DNA from: Marinibaculum pumilum
GTDB taxonomy: Bacteria; Pseudomonadota; Alphaproteobacteria; Ferrovibrionales; Ferrovibrionaceae
Direction of reading: 5' to 3'
NCBI RefSeq assembly: GCF_042646425.1
Contig: NZ_JBHRTR010000054.1
Location: 558,001 to 622,000, forward strand
Length of the DNA stretch: 64,000 nucleotides
The notes below the pieces were generated by a model. It saw only the letters and a program-made list of their open reading frames with translations. It was not told where the DNA came from and ran no database searches. Position numbers and translations under genes: made by a program. The stretch's first letter is position 1. Each line of letters begins with the position of its first letter. Below are positions 26,299 through 35,405 of the stretch, piece after piece.

Positions 26299-27270
26299 CT
26301 AGCGGGCAGGCGGGCCGAAGCGGGCCTGGATCTCGCCCACGATGCCGCGGCGGAACAGCAGCACGCAGGCGACGAAGATGATCCCCTGCACGATCGTCAC
26401 CCAGGACCCGAACTCCGCCAGGTAGTTCTGCAGCATCACCATCGCGAAGGCGCCCACCACCGGGCCGAGCAGGGTGCCGACCCCGCCGATCAGGGTCATC
26501 AGGACCACCTCGCCCGACATGTGCCAGTTGACGTCGGTCAGGCTGGCCAGCTGGAACACCAGGGACTTGGTGCCCCCCGCCATCCCCGCCAGCGCGGCCG
26601 ACAGCACGAAGGCGATCAGCTTCAGCCGTTCGGCCCGATAGCCCAGCGACACCGCCCGGGGCTCGTTGTCGCGGACCGCGCGCAGGGCCTGGCCGAACGG
26701 CGAGTGGACGACGCGGAAGATCAGCGCGAAGCCGGCCAGGAACACCGCCAGCACGAAGTAGTACATGTTGAGCGGCTGATTGAGGTCGATCAGGCCCAGC
26801 AGATGGCCGCGGGGCACTGCCTGGATGCCGTCCTCGCCGCCGGTGAACGGCGATTGCAGGGCGAAGAAATAGACCATCTGCGCCAGGGCCAGGGTGATCA
26901 TGGCGAAGTAGATTCCCTGGCGGCGGATCGCCAGCCAGCCGATCACCAGGCCCAGCACCGCGGCGGCGCCGGTCCCCAGCAGGATCGACAGCAACGGCTC
27001 CAGCCCCCAGACCTTGGCGACATGGGCGGTGATGTAGGCGGCGCCGCCGAAGAAGGCGGCATGGCCGAAGGACAAGAGCCCGCCGAAGCCCAGCATCAGG
27101 TTGAAGGCGCAGGCAAACAGCGCGAAGCACAGCGCCTTCATCAGGAACACCGGGTACAGCATGTAGGGCGCCAGCAGCGCCAGCAGCAGCAGCAGCGCCG
27201 GGCCGAAACGCTCGCTCAGCCGCGCCAGTGAGGGAATGCCGCCGGCCTGCGGCATGCTGTTGATCGACAT
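26299..27270 (-). CDS. livM: LIV-type ABC permease (LivM)
   Basis: A 323-residue inner-membrane permease with about nine helices; the family signature FACAFNLMLGFGGLLSFGHAAFFGGAAY (residues 55-82) is that of LivM, followed by EVVLMTLIGGVGTLLGPVVGAF. It pairs with the LivH-type protein whose stop overlaps its start (shared base 27270). The cargo is a branched-chain amino acid, amide or carboxylic acid. The cluster lacks its own binding protein; two LIV-type binding proteins lie upstream. Confidence 0.9.
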   Translation of the reverse strand: MSINSMPQAGGIPSLARLSERFGPALLLLLALLAPYMLYPVFLMKALCFALFACAFNLMLGFGGLLSFGHAAFFGGAAYITAHVAKVWGLEPLLSILLGTGAAAVLGLVIGWLAIRRQGIYFAMITLALAQMVYFFALQSPFTGGEDGIQAVPRGHLLGLIDLNQPLNMYYFVLAVFLAGFALIFRVVHSPFGQALRAVRDNEPRAVSLGYRAERLKLIAFVLSAALAGMAGGTKSLVFQLASLTDVNWHMSGEVVLMTLIGGVGTLLGPVVGAFAMVMLQNYLAEFGSWVTIVQGIIFVACVLLFRRGIVGEIQARFGPPAR

Positions 27271-28157
27271 CAGGCGGTCCTCCCGAACAGGCCGGCCGGC
27301 TTCACCAGAAGCACAATGGCCATGATGATGAAGATCACCGTGCTGGAGGCCTCGGGATAGAAGACCTTCGTCAGCCCCTCGATCATGCCCAGGCCGAAGC
27401 CCGCGACGATCGCGCCGACGATCGACCCCATGCCGCCGATCACCACGACGGCGAAGACAACGATGATGATGTTGGACCCCATCAGCGGGCTCACCTGGTA
27501 GATCGGCGCCGCCATCACGCCCGCCACCGCCGCGAGCCCGACACCGAGGCCGTAGGTCAGGGTCACCATGCGGGGCACGTTGACGCCGAAGGCCTGCACC
27601 AGCTGCGGGTTCTCCGTCGCCGCGCGCAGATAGGCGCCCAGGCGGGTGCGCTCGATCAGGAACCAGGTCGACAGGCAGATCACCAGGGAGGCCACCACCA
27701 CCCAGCCCCTGTAGGTCGGCAGGTACATGAAGCCCAGGTTATGGCCGCCCTGCAGCGCCTCCGGGACCGGATAGGACCGCCCCGACACGCCATAGATGTC
27801 GCGGAACACGCCCTCGATGATCAGCGCCAGACCGAAGGTCAGCAGCAGGCCGTAGAGATGGTCCAGCTTGTACATCGGCTTCAGCAGCACCTTCTCCAGC
27901 GCCATGCCGAGGGCACCGACGACCAGCGGCGCCAGGATCAGCGCTGGCCAGTAGCCGATGTCCAGGAAGTTCAGCAGCAGCCAGACCGCGAAGGCACCCA
28001 GCATGTACTGCGCGCCGTGGGTGAAGTTGATGACGTTCAGCAGGCCGAAGATCACCGCCAGGCCAAGGCTGAGCAGCGCGTAGAACGAGCCGTTGATCAG
28101 CCCCAGGAAAACCTGGCCAAGCAGTACCTGAGGCGGGATGCCGATCAGGTCGAACAT
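27270..28157 (-). CDS. livH: LIV-type ABC permease (LivH)
   Basis: A 295-residue permease. LivH signature GLINGSFYALLSLGLAVIFGLLNVINFTHGAQYMLGAF lies near residues 18-55, and the end GGMGSIVGAIVAGFGLGMIEGLTK is typical. About eight membrane segments are visible. It follows livF after a 72-bp gap and overlaps livM by one base. The two permeases would form the channel of the importer. Confidence 0.9.
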   Translation of the reverse strand: MFDLIGIPPQVLLGQVFLGLINGSFYALLSLGLAVIFGLLNVINFTHGAQYMLGAFAVWLLLNFLDIGYWPALILAPLVVGALGMALEKVLLKPMYKLDHLYGLLLTFGLALIIEGVFRDIYGVSGRSYPVPEALQGGHNLGFMYLPTYRGWVVVASLVICLSTWFLIERTRLGAYLRAATENPQLVQAFGVNVPRMVTLTYGLGVGLAAVAGVMAAPIYQVSPLMGSNIIIVVFAVVVIGGMGSIVGAIVAGFGLGMIEGLTKVFYPEASSTVIFIIMAIVLLVKPAGLFGRTA

Positions 28158-28229
28158 GTATTGGTTTCCTCCCTGCCCGGCAGATGCCGGCCGGACCCAT
28201 TCTTCCCGGACATCCGGATGCGGTGCCCG

Positions 28230-28976
<747 letters not shown>

Positions 28977-28980
28977 GCCC

Positions 28981-29748
28981 CTAATGGCTCATCGCGTCGG
29001 CGGAGCCCATATAGGCCTGCCGGACCTGCGGATCGCGGGAGATCTCGGCATAGCTGCCCTCCGCCAGTACCTGGCCGCGCTGCAGCACCGTGATGGTGTC
29101 CGACAGGTCGGCGACCACCGACAGGTTGTGCTCCACCATCAGCACCGTGCGGTCCTTCGCCAGCCTGCGGATCAGCGCGGTGATCCGGCCGATATCCTCA
29201 TGGCCCATCCCGGCCATCGGCTCGTCCAGCAGCATCACCTCCGGGTCCAGCGCCAGGGTGGTGGCCACCTCCAGCGCACGCTTGCGGCCATAGGACAGGT
29301 CGGTGGCCTTCTGCTGTTCGCTGCCGCCCAGCCCCACGGATTCGATCAGGTCCAGCGCCCGGTCGTTCAGCCGGTCCAGGCAGCGCTCCGACTTCCAGAA
29401 GCGGTAGGTGTCGCGGGTCAGCCGGTTCTGCAGGGCGATCCGCACATTCTCCAGCACGGTCAGATGCGGAAACACGGCGGAGATCTGGAAGGAGCGCACC
29501 ATGCCCAGGCGCGCCACCTCCGCCGGGCGGGTCGCGGTGATGTCGCGGCCCTTGTAGAGGATCCGCCCGCCCGAGGTCGGCAGGAACCGGGTCACCAGGT
29601 TGAAGACCGTGGTCTTGCCGGCGCCGTTCGGTCCGATCAGCGCGTGGATCGTGCCGCGCCGGACCCGCAGGTCGACATCCTTAACGGCGATGAAACCGCG
29701 GAATTCCTTGGTCAGTCCCCGTGTCTCGAGAACGAGGTCGGCGTCCAT
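28981..29748 (-). CDS. livG: LIV-type ABC ATPase (LivG)
   Basis: A 255-residue ABC ATPase: Walker A GPNGAGKTTVFNLVT, RSFQISAVFPHLTVLENV, signature-region DLSYGRKRALEVATTLAL and Walker B VMLLDEPMAGMG, the usual LivG variant. ATG at 29748 is set by CAGGGAGGGGAG just before it; a longer frame from 29811 would add 21 residues of unlikely sequence. It is the first gene of the minus-strand livGFHM operon, with a TetR-type operator 66 bp upstream. Confidence 0.9.
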   Translation of the reverse strand: MDADLVLETRGLTKEFRGFIAVKDVDLRVRRGTIHALIGPNGAGKTTVFNLVTRFLPTSGGRILYKGRDITATRPAEVARLGMVRSFQISAVFPHLTVLENVRIALQNRLTRDTYRFWKSERCLDRLNDRALDLIESVGLGGSEQQKATDLSYGRKRALEVATTLALDPEVMLLDEPMAGMGHEDIGRITALIRRLAKDRTVLMVEHNLSVVADLSDTITVLQRGQVLAEGSYAEISRDPQVRQAYMGSADAMSH

Positions 29749-29814
29749 CTCCCCTCCCTGTTGCTGCGGTTCTGGCGCCGCGCCCGGGCCGCACGACAGC
29801 GCGGCCCACATTTT

Positions 29815-29830
29815 TTGAACGAACGCTCAA
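29815..29830. promoter_or_regulatory. TetR-type operator copy 5 (livG / TetR 2 divergent region)
   Basis: TTGAACGAACGCTCAA, preceded by a T run. It is a near-perfect 16-bp palindrome about 66 bp upstream of livG and 176 bp upstream of the divergent TetR gene at 30007, so it could control the transporter and autoregulate the regulator. Confidence 0.72.
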
Positions 29831-30006
29831 TCTAATCATGATTTCGTGGCTGGACGCAATCCGGACTTTGCGCCGGAGGGGCGGAAGCCGCGTTGTTCCA
29901 CTCGCTGGAGCCGAAAGCCATTCCAGTGCGGCACAGGTTTCGGTTATCCTGACGGCAACGAATACCGCAGCGGGCAATGTACCTGTTGCGGAGACAGGGA
30001 GACGGG

Positions 30007-30669
30007 ATGGCCACCATCCGTGCGCGGCCCGCGCCATCGGGCGGCGATGCCGATCTGTCCGACGCCATGCCGGCGGAGGCGACGGAGGATCGGCGCGTCA
30101 ACGACACCATGCTGCTGGACGCCGCGCTGGAGGCCTTTGTCGAGAAGGGCTTCCACGGCACGTCGATGCGCGACATTGCGCGGCGTGCCGGAACCAGCGT
30201 CTCGCACAGCTACTACTATTTCCCCTCCAAGCACCACATCCTGTGGCTGATCGTCAGCCGGATCTGCCAGGTGCTGCTCGACGAACTCGCGGTGGTGGAG
30301 GCGGAAGCCGGGCCGGCGCCCGACGCCCGGCTGGCGGCGCTGGTGCGCGCCCATGTGCTGCTGCATGCGCGCGCCCAGAGCGAATCCTTCGTCGGCAACA
30401 GCGAACTGCGCAGCCTGCATCCCCAGGACCGTCCGCGGGTGATCGAGATGCGGGACCGGATCAGCCGGTACTTCCGGACCGCGATCGAGGACGGGCTGCG
30501 CGAGGGCCGTTTCCGCAGCACCGAGCCGGCGGCCGAACTGACCCTGGCCGTCGTCACCATGTGCACCGCCGTCGCCGGCTGGTACCGGCCCGGCGGCGGC
30601 ACGACGCCGGAGGACCTGGCGGACCATTATGCCGGCATGGTGCTGCGCATGGTCGGCGCCACCTCCTGA
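30007..30669 (+). CDS. TetR/AcrR-family transcriptional regulator 2
   Basis: A 220-residue regulator, paralogue of the protein at 24104. HTH ALEAFVEKGFHGTSMRDIARRAGTSVSHSYYYFPSK has the same recognition helix; the ligand domain shares LVRAHVLLHARAQSESFVGNSELRSL and GWYRPGG with it. ATG at 30007 follows GGGAGACGGG. It is divergent from livG across an operator copy. Two repressors with the same DNA-reading helix but different ligand domains could integrate two signals on one regulon; this is inference. Confidence 0.84.
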   Translation: MATIRARPAPSGGDADLSDAMPAEATEDRRVNDTMLLDAALEAFVEKGFHGTSMRDIARRAGTSVSHSYYYFPSKHHILWLIVSRICQVLLDELAVVEAEAGPAPDARLAALVRAHVLLHARAQSESFVGNSELRSLHPQDRPRVIEMRDRISRYFRTAIEDGLREGRFRSTEPAAELTLAVVTMCTAVAGWYRPGGGTTPEDLADHYAGMVLRMVGATS

Positions 30670-30689
30670 CCGCCGCCCGCCGCCATTCC

Positions 30690-31622
30690 TCAGGTCAGAA
30701 GATAGAGCCAGGCCAGCAGGCTGCCCACCGACGCCAGGGTGGACAGGGAAACGGTGGCGCCGGTCAGCCCCTCCTCGCGCCGGTATTCCCCCGCCAGGAT
30801 GTAGGCCGTCTTGGCCGTCGGAACCGCCGCGCAGACCACCGCCGCGACGGTCTGGAAGGCATCCAGCCCCAGCAGATGCGCCAGAAGCAGGACCGGAACC
30901 GGCGTCAGCACCAGCTTCATCACCGTCAGGAGGGCGGCCGGACGCCATTCCCCGCGCAGGACGTCCAGGGTCAGGCCGAGGCCGATGGCGAACAGCGCAC
31001 AGGGGGTCATGGCGGCGGCGAAGATCCCGGTAAAGCCCGCCAGCCAGGCCGGCAGGGCGATGCCGGACAGGCTCCAGGCGATACCCGCGACAGTGGAGAC
31101 CATCAGCGGATTCAGCAGCACCCGACGCAGCAGCCCGGCCCCGTCCGTCCCCTGTTGCCGCGCAGCCCCGTCATGCGCCGCCCGCTCCAGCAGGATCACG
31201 CAGACCGGGAACAGCACCACGGCGATGAAGACGCTGGCGATCGCCGCCGGCAGGATGCCCTTTTCGCCGTACATCGCCTGCAGGATCGGCAGGGCCACGA
31301 AGCCGGTATTGGTCATCGCCGCCAGCGCGCCGAGCAGGGCCGCCGCGCCGGCATCCCGTCCGCCGACCAGGCGGGCGGCGATCGCGACACCGGCGAATAC
31401 CAGCAGGGAGCCGCCGCCATAGGCGGCGATGAAGCCCCAGTCGAGCAGCTGGTCGAAGCTTTCCCGCGCGATGGCGAGGAAGATCAGCGCCGGCATCGCC
31501 ACATTGTAGGCGAACTGGACCAGCGGGCCGGACAGGCTGCGTGGCAGATAGCCGACGGCGCCTGCGAGCCAGCCCGCCAGGATCACGCCGAAGACCGGCA
31601 GGACGAAGGCGGCGATTGTCAT
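30690..31622 (-). CDS. AEC-family transporter (auxin efflux carrier-like)
   Basis: A 310-residue membrane protein with about ten helices in the Mem_trans (AEC) arrangement: VFGVILAGWLAGAVGYLP near the N-terminus, VQFAYNVAMPALIF, and VCAAVPTAKTAYILAGEY near the C-terminus. AEC proteins export or import small organic acids (malate, malonate and others). It is convergent with TetR 2, ending 20 bp away. Its role in the neighbouring regulon is unproven. Confidence 0.85.
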   Translation of the reverse strand: MTIAAFVLPVFGVILAGWLAGAVGYLPRSLSGPLVQFAYNVAMPALIFLAIARESFDQLLDWGFIAAYGGGSLLVFAGVAIAARLVGGRDAGAAALLGALAAMTNTGFVALPILQAMYGEKGILPAAIASVFIAVVLFPVCVILLERAAHDGAARQQGTDGAGLLRRVLLNPLMVSTVAGIAWSLSGIALPAWLAGFTGIFAAAMTPCALFAIGLGLTLDVLRGEWRPAALLTVMKLVLTPVPVLLLAHLLGLDAFQTVAAVVCAAVPTAKTAYILAGEYRREEGLTGATVSLSTLASVGSLLAWLYLLT

Positions 31623-31687
31623 GCTTGAGGATCCATCTGCGGTTCACGTCCGTCCTGGCGTCGGGCCCGGGTGCCGCGGCACGCCCA

Positions 31688-31703
31688 CGGCATGGCTCTT
31701 GCT
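31688..31703 (+). promoter_or_regulatory. Possible sigma-54 promoter and inverted repeat before the diguanylate cyclase
   Basis: CGGCATGGCTCTTGCT has GG-N10-GC spacing (GG 31689-31690, GC 31701-31702) and a TTGCT -12 box. Immediately after it GTTAG (31705-31709) and CTAAC (31717-31721) form an inverted repeat around TTTTTCG. The -24 half is weaker than at 3860, so this is only a candidate. The rest of the 236-bp gap shows nothing else. Confidence 0.3.
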
Positions 31704-31858
31704 TGTTAGTTTTTCGCTAACTACTTCTTGCTAGCAACTTTCTGCAGATCGAAAACCCTCCGTTGCTGGCGGGCCCCGGCGTGGGGCCGGTCGCCGGCAA
31801 CGGGCCGCCCGGGACGACAGATGGCCATCGGCATGCGCAACCAGGAGACCCGGCAGGG

Positions 31859-33634
31859 ATGATCGGCCTGCGCGCCCTCGCCAGCCTGTTCCGGACCAGT
31901 CTGCGGGCCCGGGTGGCGGTGCTGATGGTGGCCATCTTCGTGGCGATCTCGGTGCCGGCCTGGCTGGCCTTCGACCGCATCATCGATACCACGACCATCC
32001 GCCTGGGCAGGCTGTTCGCCGAGAAGCAGGTCCTGTTCGACCGCTACCGGGGGCTGGAGACACTGATCAGCGAGGCGTCGCTGGCGAAGACCCTGGCGCG
32101 CTCTCCGGCCATCCTGGAATGGGCCCGCAACGAGGAGGACCCCGAGGTGCGCGCCCGCGGGCTGGCCGAGATGGAGCATTTCCGCCGTGCCTTCCGGGAC
32201 GGCTCCGCCTTCGTGATCCTCGATTCGTCCGGCAACTACTATTTCAACGACAGCGCGCAGAGCTATGCCGGACAGGAGCGCCGCTACGCGGTGGACCCGG
32301 CGAACCCCCGCGACGGCTGGTACTTCACGACCCTCGCCGGGCCGGAGGATTGCCAGCTCAATGTCGACCATGACGACAACCTGGCGGTGACGAAGGTCTG
32401 GGTGAACTGCAAGATCCAGGGTGCGGACGGCCGGCCGCTGGGCATTGCGGGCACCGGCATCGACCTGTCCAGCTTCATCCGGGAGGTGGTCGACGCGGAA
32501 CAGAAGGGTGTCGAGAGCATCTTCGTCGACCATGCGGGCGCCATCCAGGCGCACCGCGATGCCGCGCAGATCGATTTCCACAGCCTGACCAAGGACATCG
32601 AGGCGAAGAACACGATCTTCAACCTGCTGGACAGACCGCAGGACCGCGACTCCATGGCGGCGATGATGGCGCGGGTGGCGGCCGACGGCGACACTGTGGA
32701 GGCCGGCTTCGTGGAGATCGGCGGCCGCCGGGTGCTGGCCGGCATCGGCTATCTGGACCGGATCGGCTGGTACAACATCACCCTGATGGACATCGACGAG
32801 ATCATCGACGACGGCCTGTTCCGCCCGATCGCCGCCCTGCTGGTGCTGATCCTGGTCGCCGCCACCGTCCTGGCGACCCTGCTGTTCAAGCGCAGCGTTC
32901 TCGACCGCCTCGCCACCCTGGAGGTCTGGGCCGGGCGCCTGCGCAGCGGCGACTTCTCCGACATGCGCCCCCCCATGACGAGTTCGGCCGCCGAGGACGA
33001 GATCGACCGCCTCACCCATGCCTTCGGCGAGATGGCGCGCAGCGTTGGCGATAATACCCACCGCCTGGAGGCGATGGTCCGCGCCCGCACAGAGACCCTG
33101 GAGCGGATCGCCCATCTCGATCCCCTGACCGGGGTGGAGAACCGCCGTGGCTTCCTGCAGGCGATCCCGCCGCGGCGCGCCGCGGCCGCGGCCGAAAGCG
33201 CCAACCTGGGCCTCGTCCTGGTCGACCTGGACCTCTTCAAGCCGGTGAACGACCGCCATGGCCACCAGGCCGGCGACCGGGTGCTGGTGGAGATCGCGCA
33301 GCGGCTGGCGGGCTGCCTGAAGGACGGCGACCTGCTGGCCCGCTGGGGCGGCGACGAGTTCGTGCTGCTGATGAGCCTCGGCGGCGGCGGCTCCCTGATG
33401 GCAGCCGCGGAACTGGTGCGGCGGGCGGTCATCGATACCCCCTACCTGCTGGAGGACGGCACCGAGATGTCCGTCTCCGCCAGCATCGGCGCCTGCCCGC
33501 TGCCGGCGGACATGGCCCTGGAAGAGGCGCTGGAGCAGGCCGACACGGCGCTCTACGCGGCCAAGCATGGCGGCCGCAACAGGGTTGCGCTGGCCGGCGA
33601 CCCGGTGCCAGGTGCGATCCGGCATTCCGGATGA
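31859..33634 (+). CDS. Membrane-bound diguanylate cyclase with extracytoplasmic sensor
   Basis: About 591 residues. Helix at 15-40 (VAVLMVAIFVAISVPAWLAF), a periplasmic region of ~270 residues with Cache-like features, a second helix (LFRPIAALLVLILVAATVLATLLF), a HAMP-like linker, then GGDEF. The active-site motif RWGGDEF is intact at 497-501, so c-di-GMP synthesis is likely. The usual inhibitory RxxD five residues upstream is replaced by KDGD, so product inhibition may be absent. ATG at 31859 is the best start, though GGCAGGG is close to it; TTG at 31763 is possible. Confidence 0.84.
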   Translation: MIGLRALASLFRTSLRARVAVLMVAIFVAISVPAWLAFDRIIDTTTIRLGRLFAEKQVLFDRYRGLETLISEASLAKTLARSPAILEWARNEEDPEVRARGLAEMEHFRRAFRDGSAFVILDSSGNYYFNDSAQSYAGQERRYAVDPANPRDGWYFTTLAGPEDCQLNVDHDDNLAVTKVWVNCKIQGADGRPLGIAGTGIDLSSFIREVVDAEQKGVESIFVDHAGAIQAHRDAAQIDFHSLTKDIEAKNTIFNLLDRPQDRDSMAAMMARVAADGDTVEAGFVEIGGRRVLAGIGYLDRIGWYNITLMDIDEIIDDGLFRPIAALLVLILVAATVLATLLFKRSVLDRLATLEVWAGRLRSGDFSDMRPPMTSSAAEDEIDRLTHAFGEMARSVGDNTHRLEAMVRARTETLERIAHLDPLTGVENRRGFLQAIPPRRAAAAAESANLGLVLVDLDLFKPVNDRHGHQAGDRVLVEIAQRLAGCLKDGDLLARWGGDEFVLLMSLGGGGSLMAAAELVRRAVIDTPYLLEDGTEMSVSASIGACPLPADMALEEALEQADTALYAAKHGGRNRVALAGDPVPGAIRHSG

Positions 33635-33643
33635 ACCTGCCCC

Positions 33644-35137
33644 TCACGGATTGACGATCGGGTCCTCCTGCCGGGTCGCACAGTCGGTCCGGGTGCAGAT
33701 CCGGCAGGAGGTGCCGACCGGCAGCGCTGGCGCTCGCTGGCTCATATCCAGGCCGCGCGCATAGACGATGCGGTCGGCATAGACCGCGTCGCAGGCCAGC
33801 ATCACCGACAACAGGCCCCGCGGCCGGTCGAAGCTGCCCTCCGCCTTCGCCACCGCACGGGCCACGAACAGGAAGCGGTCGCCGCCGGGAAAGGCGACAT
33901 GCTGCGGCACGAAGCTCTCCGGCGTCTGGAAGGCGCGATAGACCGCCCAGAGCGGACAGGCGCCGCCATAGCGCGGCAGCGGCAGGCGCGGCAGCGGGAA
34001 GCGCTTTGAGATGAAGCCCGCCGGGTCGGCGCGCATGAAACCGAACGGCACCCCCTCCGCGCCGGGCCGCCGCAGGGTCACCAGCCGGTGGCAGACCTGC
34101 TCGATGGAGGCATTGTACTTCCGCCGCAGCAGGTCGATGTCATAGGCCAGCCGTTGCGCATCCTCCAGGAAGGCGTCGTAGGGGAACAGCAGCGCCGCCG
34201 CCAGGTAGGAGGTCAGCGCCCGCAGGCCCCGCCGCCGCGCCGCCACGCTGGTCAGCAGGGTGGTCTCCGCCAGCTGCGCGGCGATCGCCTCGCCGCATTC
34301 GGCATCGGCCACCGCCATCGCCAGGGCGAAGCGCCGCGCGCTGGCGGGCGCCCCCTCCGGCAGGGCCGGCCGCGCCTTGCCGCGCACCTCCAGCCGTTCC
34401 GCCAGCGCCGGCTCCATCGCCGGCAGGGTCGCGCCCAGGCTGCGCCGCAGATCCTCCGCCGCTTCGTCCAGCAGCGGAAAGCGATTGTCGTTCTGGATGA
34501 TGAAGTCGTCGACTTCCTCCACCGGGGTGATCGACCGGGTTTCCGTCGGCGCCCGCTCCAGGAACTGGGTGAGGGCGCCGGCCACTTCCGAAAGCCGCCC
34601 GCTTTCCTCCGCGATGATGCTGTGGAAGCGGCGCGCCTGGTCCGGTTCCAGGTCGTCGACGCTGTCCAGGATCTCCGCCGAGGAGCGGATCGCGGCGATG
34701 GTGGACAGCATCCGGTGCATGGCGTCGCGCAGCGCCGGGTCCTGGGTCAGCCGGTCGGACAGGGCGGCCACCGTCTGGTTGCGCTCCAGATAGGCGCGGT
34801 GCAGGGCCACCAGTGCCGCCGACCAGTCCGGATAGCGGCCGACCAGTTCCGCCCCGGCGGCCGGGTCCGGCGCCAGATGCGCCAGCAGCGGTTCGGCCGC
34901 CAGCTCCTCCAGGTCGCCGATCAGGCGGCGCTCGGCCGCGCCGTCCAGCCACTCCATATCGACCTGCAGCTCCTCGCAGAGCCGCAGCAGCAGGCGCCCG
35001 CCGATCTTGCGTTTGTTGTGCTCGATCAGGTTCAGGTAGGAGACCGAGATCGCCAGCCGTTCCGCCAGCGCCGTCTGCGTCAGGCGCAGGCTCTTGCGCC
35101 GCTCCCGCACCCGCATGCCGATGGGTGTGCGGGTCAT
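33644..35137 (-). CDS. XRE-family regulator of the ScfR (short-chain fatty acyl-CoA) type
   Basis: A 497-residue regulator: N-terminal HTH (RVRERRKSLRLTQTALAERLAISVSYLNLIEHNKRKI, residues 8-45), a long helical middle, and a C-terminal DUF2083-like region with GVPFGFMRADPAGFISKRFPLPRLP, GGACPLWAVYRAF and a terminal cysteine cluster CRICTRTDC. Proteins of this layout (RamB, MccR and related ScfRs) respond to short-chain acyl-CoA. It is convergent with the diguanylate cyclase (9 bp) and divergent from the LIV-type operon at 35406, which it may control. Confidence 0.82.
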   Translation of the reverse strand: MTRTPIGMRVRERRKSLRLTQTALAERLAISVSYLNLIEHNKRKIGGRLLLRLCEELQVDMEWLDGAAERRLIGDLEELAAEPLLAHLAPDPAAGAELVGRYPDWSAALVALHRAYLERNQTVAALSDRLTQDPALRDAMHRMLSTIAAIRSSAEILDSVDDLEPDQARRFHSIIAEESGRLSEVAGALTQFLERAPTETRSITPVEEVDDFIIQNDNRFPLLDEAAEDLRRSLGATLPAMEPALAERLEVRGKARPALPEGAPASARRFALAMAVADAECGEAIAAQLAETTLLTSVAARRRGLRALTSYLAAALLFPYDAFLEDAQRLAYDIDLLRRKYNASIEQVCHRLVTLRRPGAEGVPFGFMRADPAGFISKRFPLPRLPLPRYGGACPLWAVYRAFQTPESFVPQHVAFPGGDRFLFVARAVAKAEGSFDRPRGLLSVMLACDAVYADRIVYARGLDMSQRAPALPVGTSCRICTRTDCATRQEDPIVNP

Positions 35138-35194
35138 CGCGGCCGGCCCTTCCGGTGACAGCCGCGCCGGCGCGACCGGTCATGCATGTTGCGG

Positions 35195-35290
35195 TGCAAG
35201 GTCAAAATTTTACACGTTTTTCAATCTCCATTCTCGCATTTTTACAAAATTACCGTTTATTTTCAATATCTTATTGCTGAATTGACCATG
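35195..35290. promoter_or_regulatory. AT-rich divergent promoter region between ScfR-type gene and LIV-type operon
   Basis: This stretch is far more AT-rich than its surroundings (runs such as CAAAATTTTACACG, TTTTTACAAAATT and TTTATTTTCAATATC). TTTTACA is repeated. It must contain the ScfR promoter (-) and at least one promoter for the binding-protein gene at 35406 (+). ScfR-family proteins usually bind AT-rich repeats near their own gene, so autoregulation is plausible. Confidence 0.5.
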
Positions 35291-35405
35291 AGCGGCGAGT
35301 CTGGGGCGGTCAGGTAAGAATTGCGGCGCCGGTGTGACCGGTGGAGATCCGGAGCAACCGGGGCGGCCGCAGCGCGCAGGACCGACAACTTCCGGGAGGA
35401 AAAAG

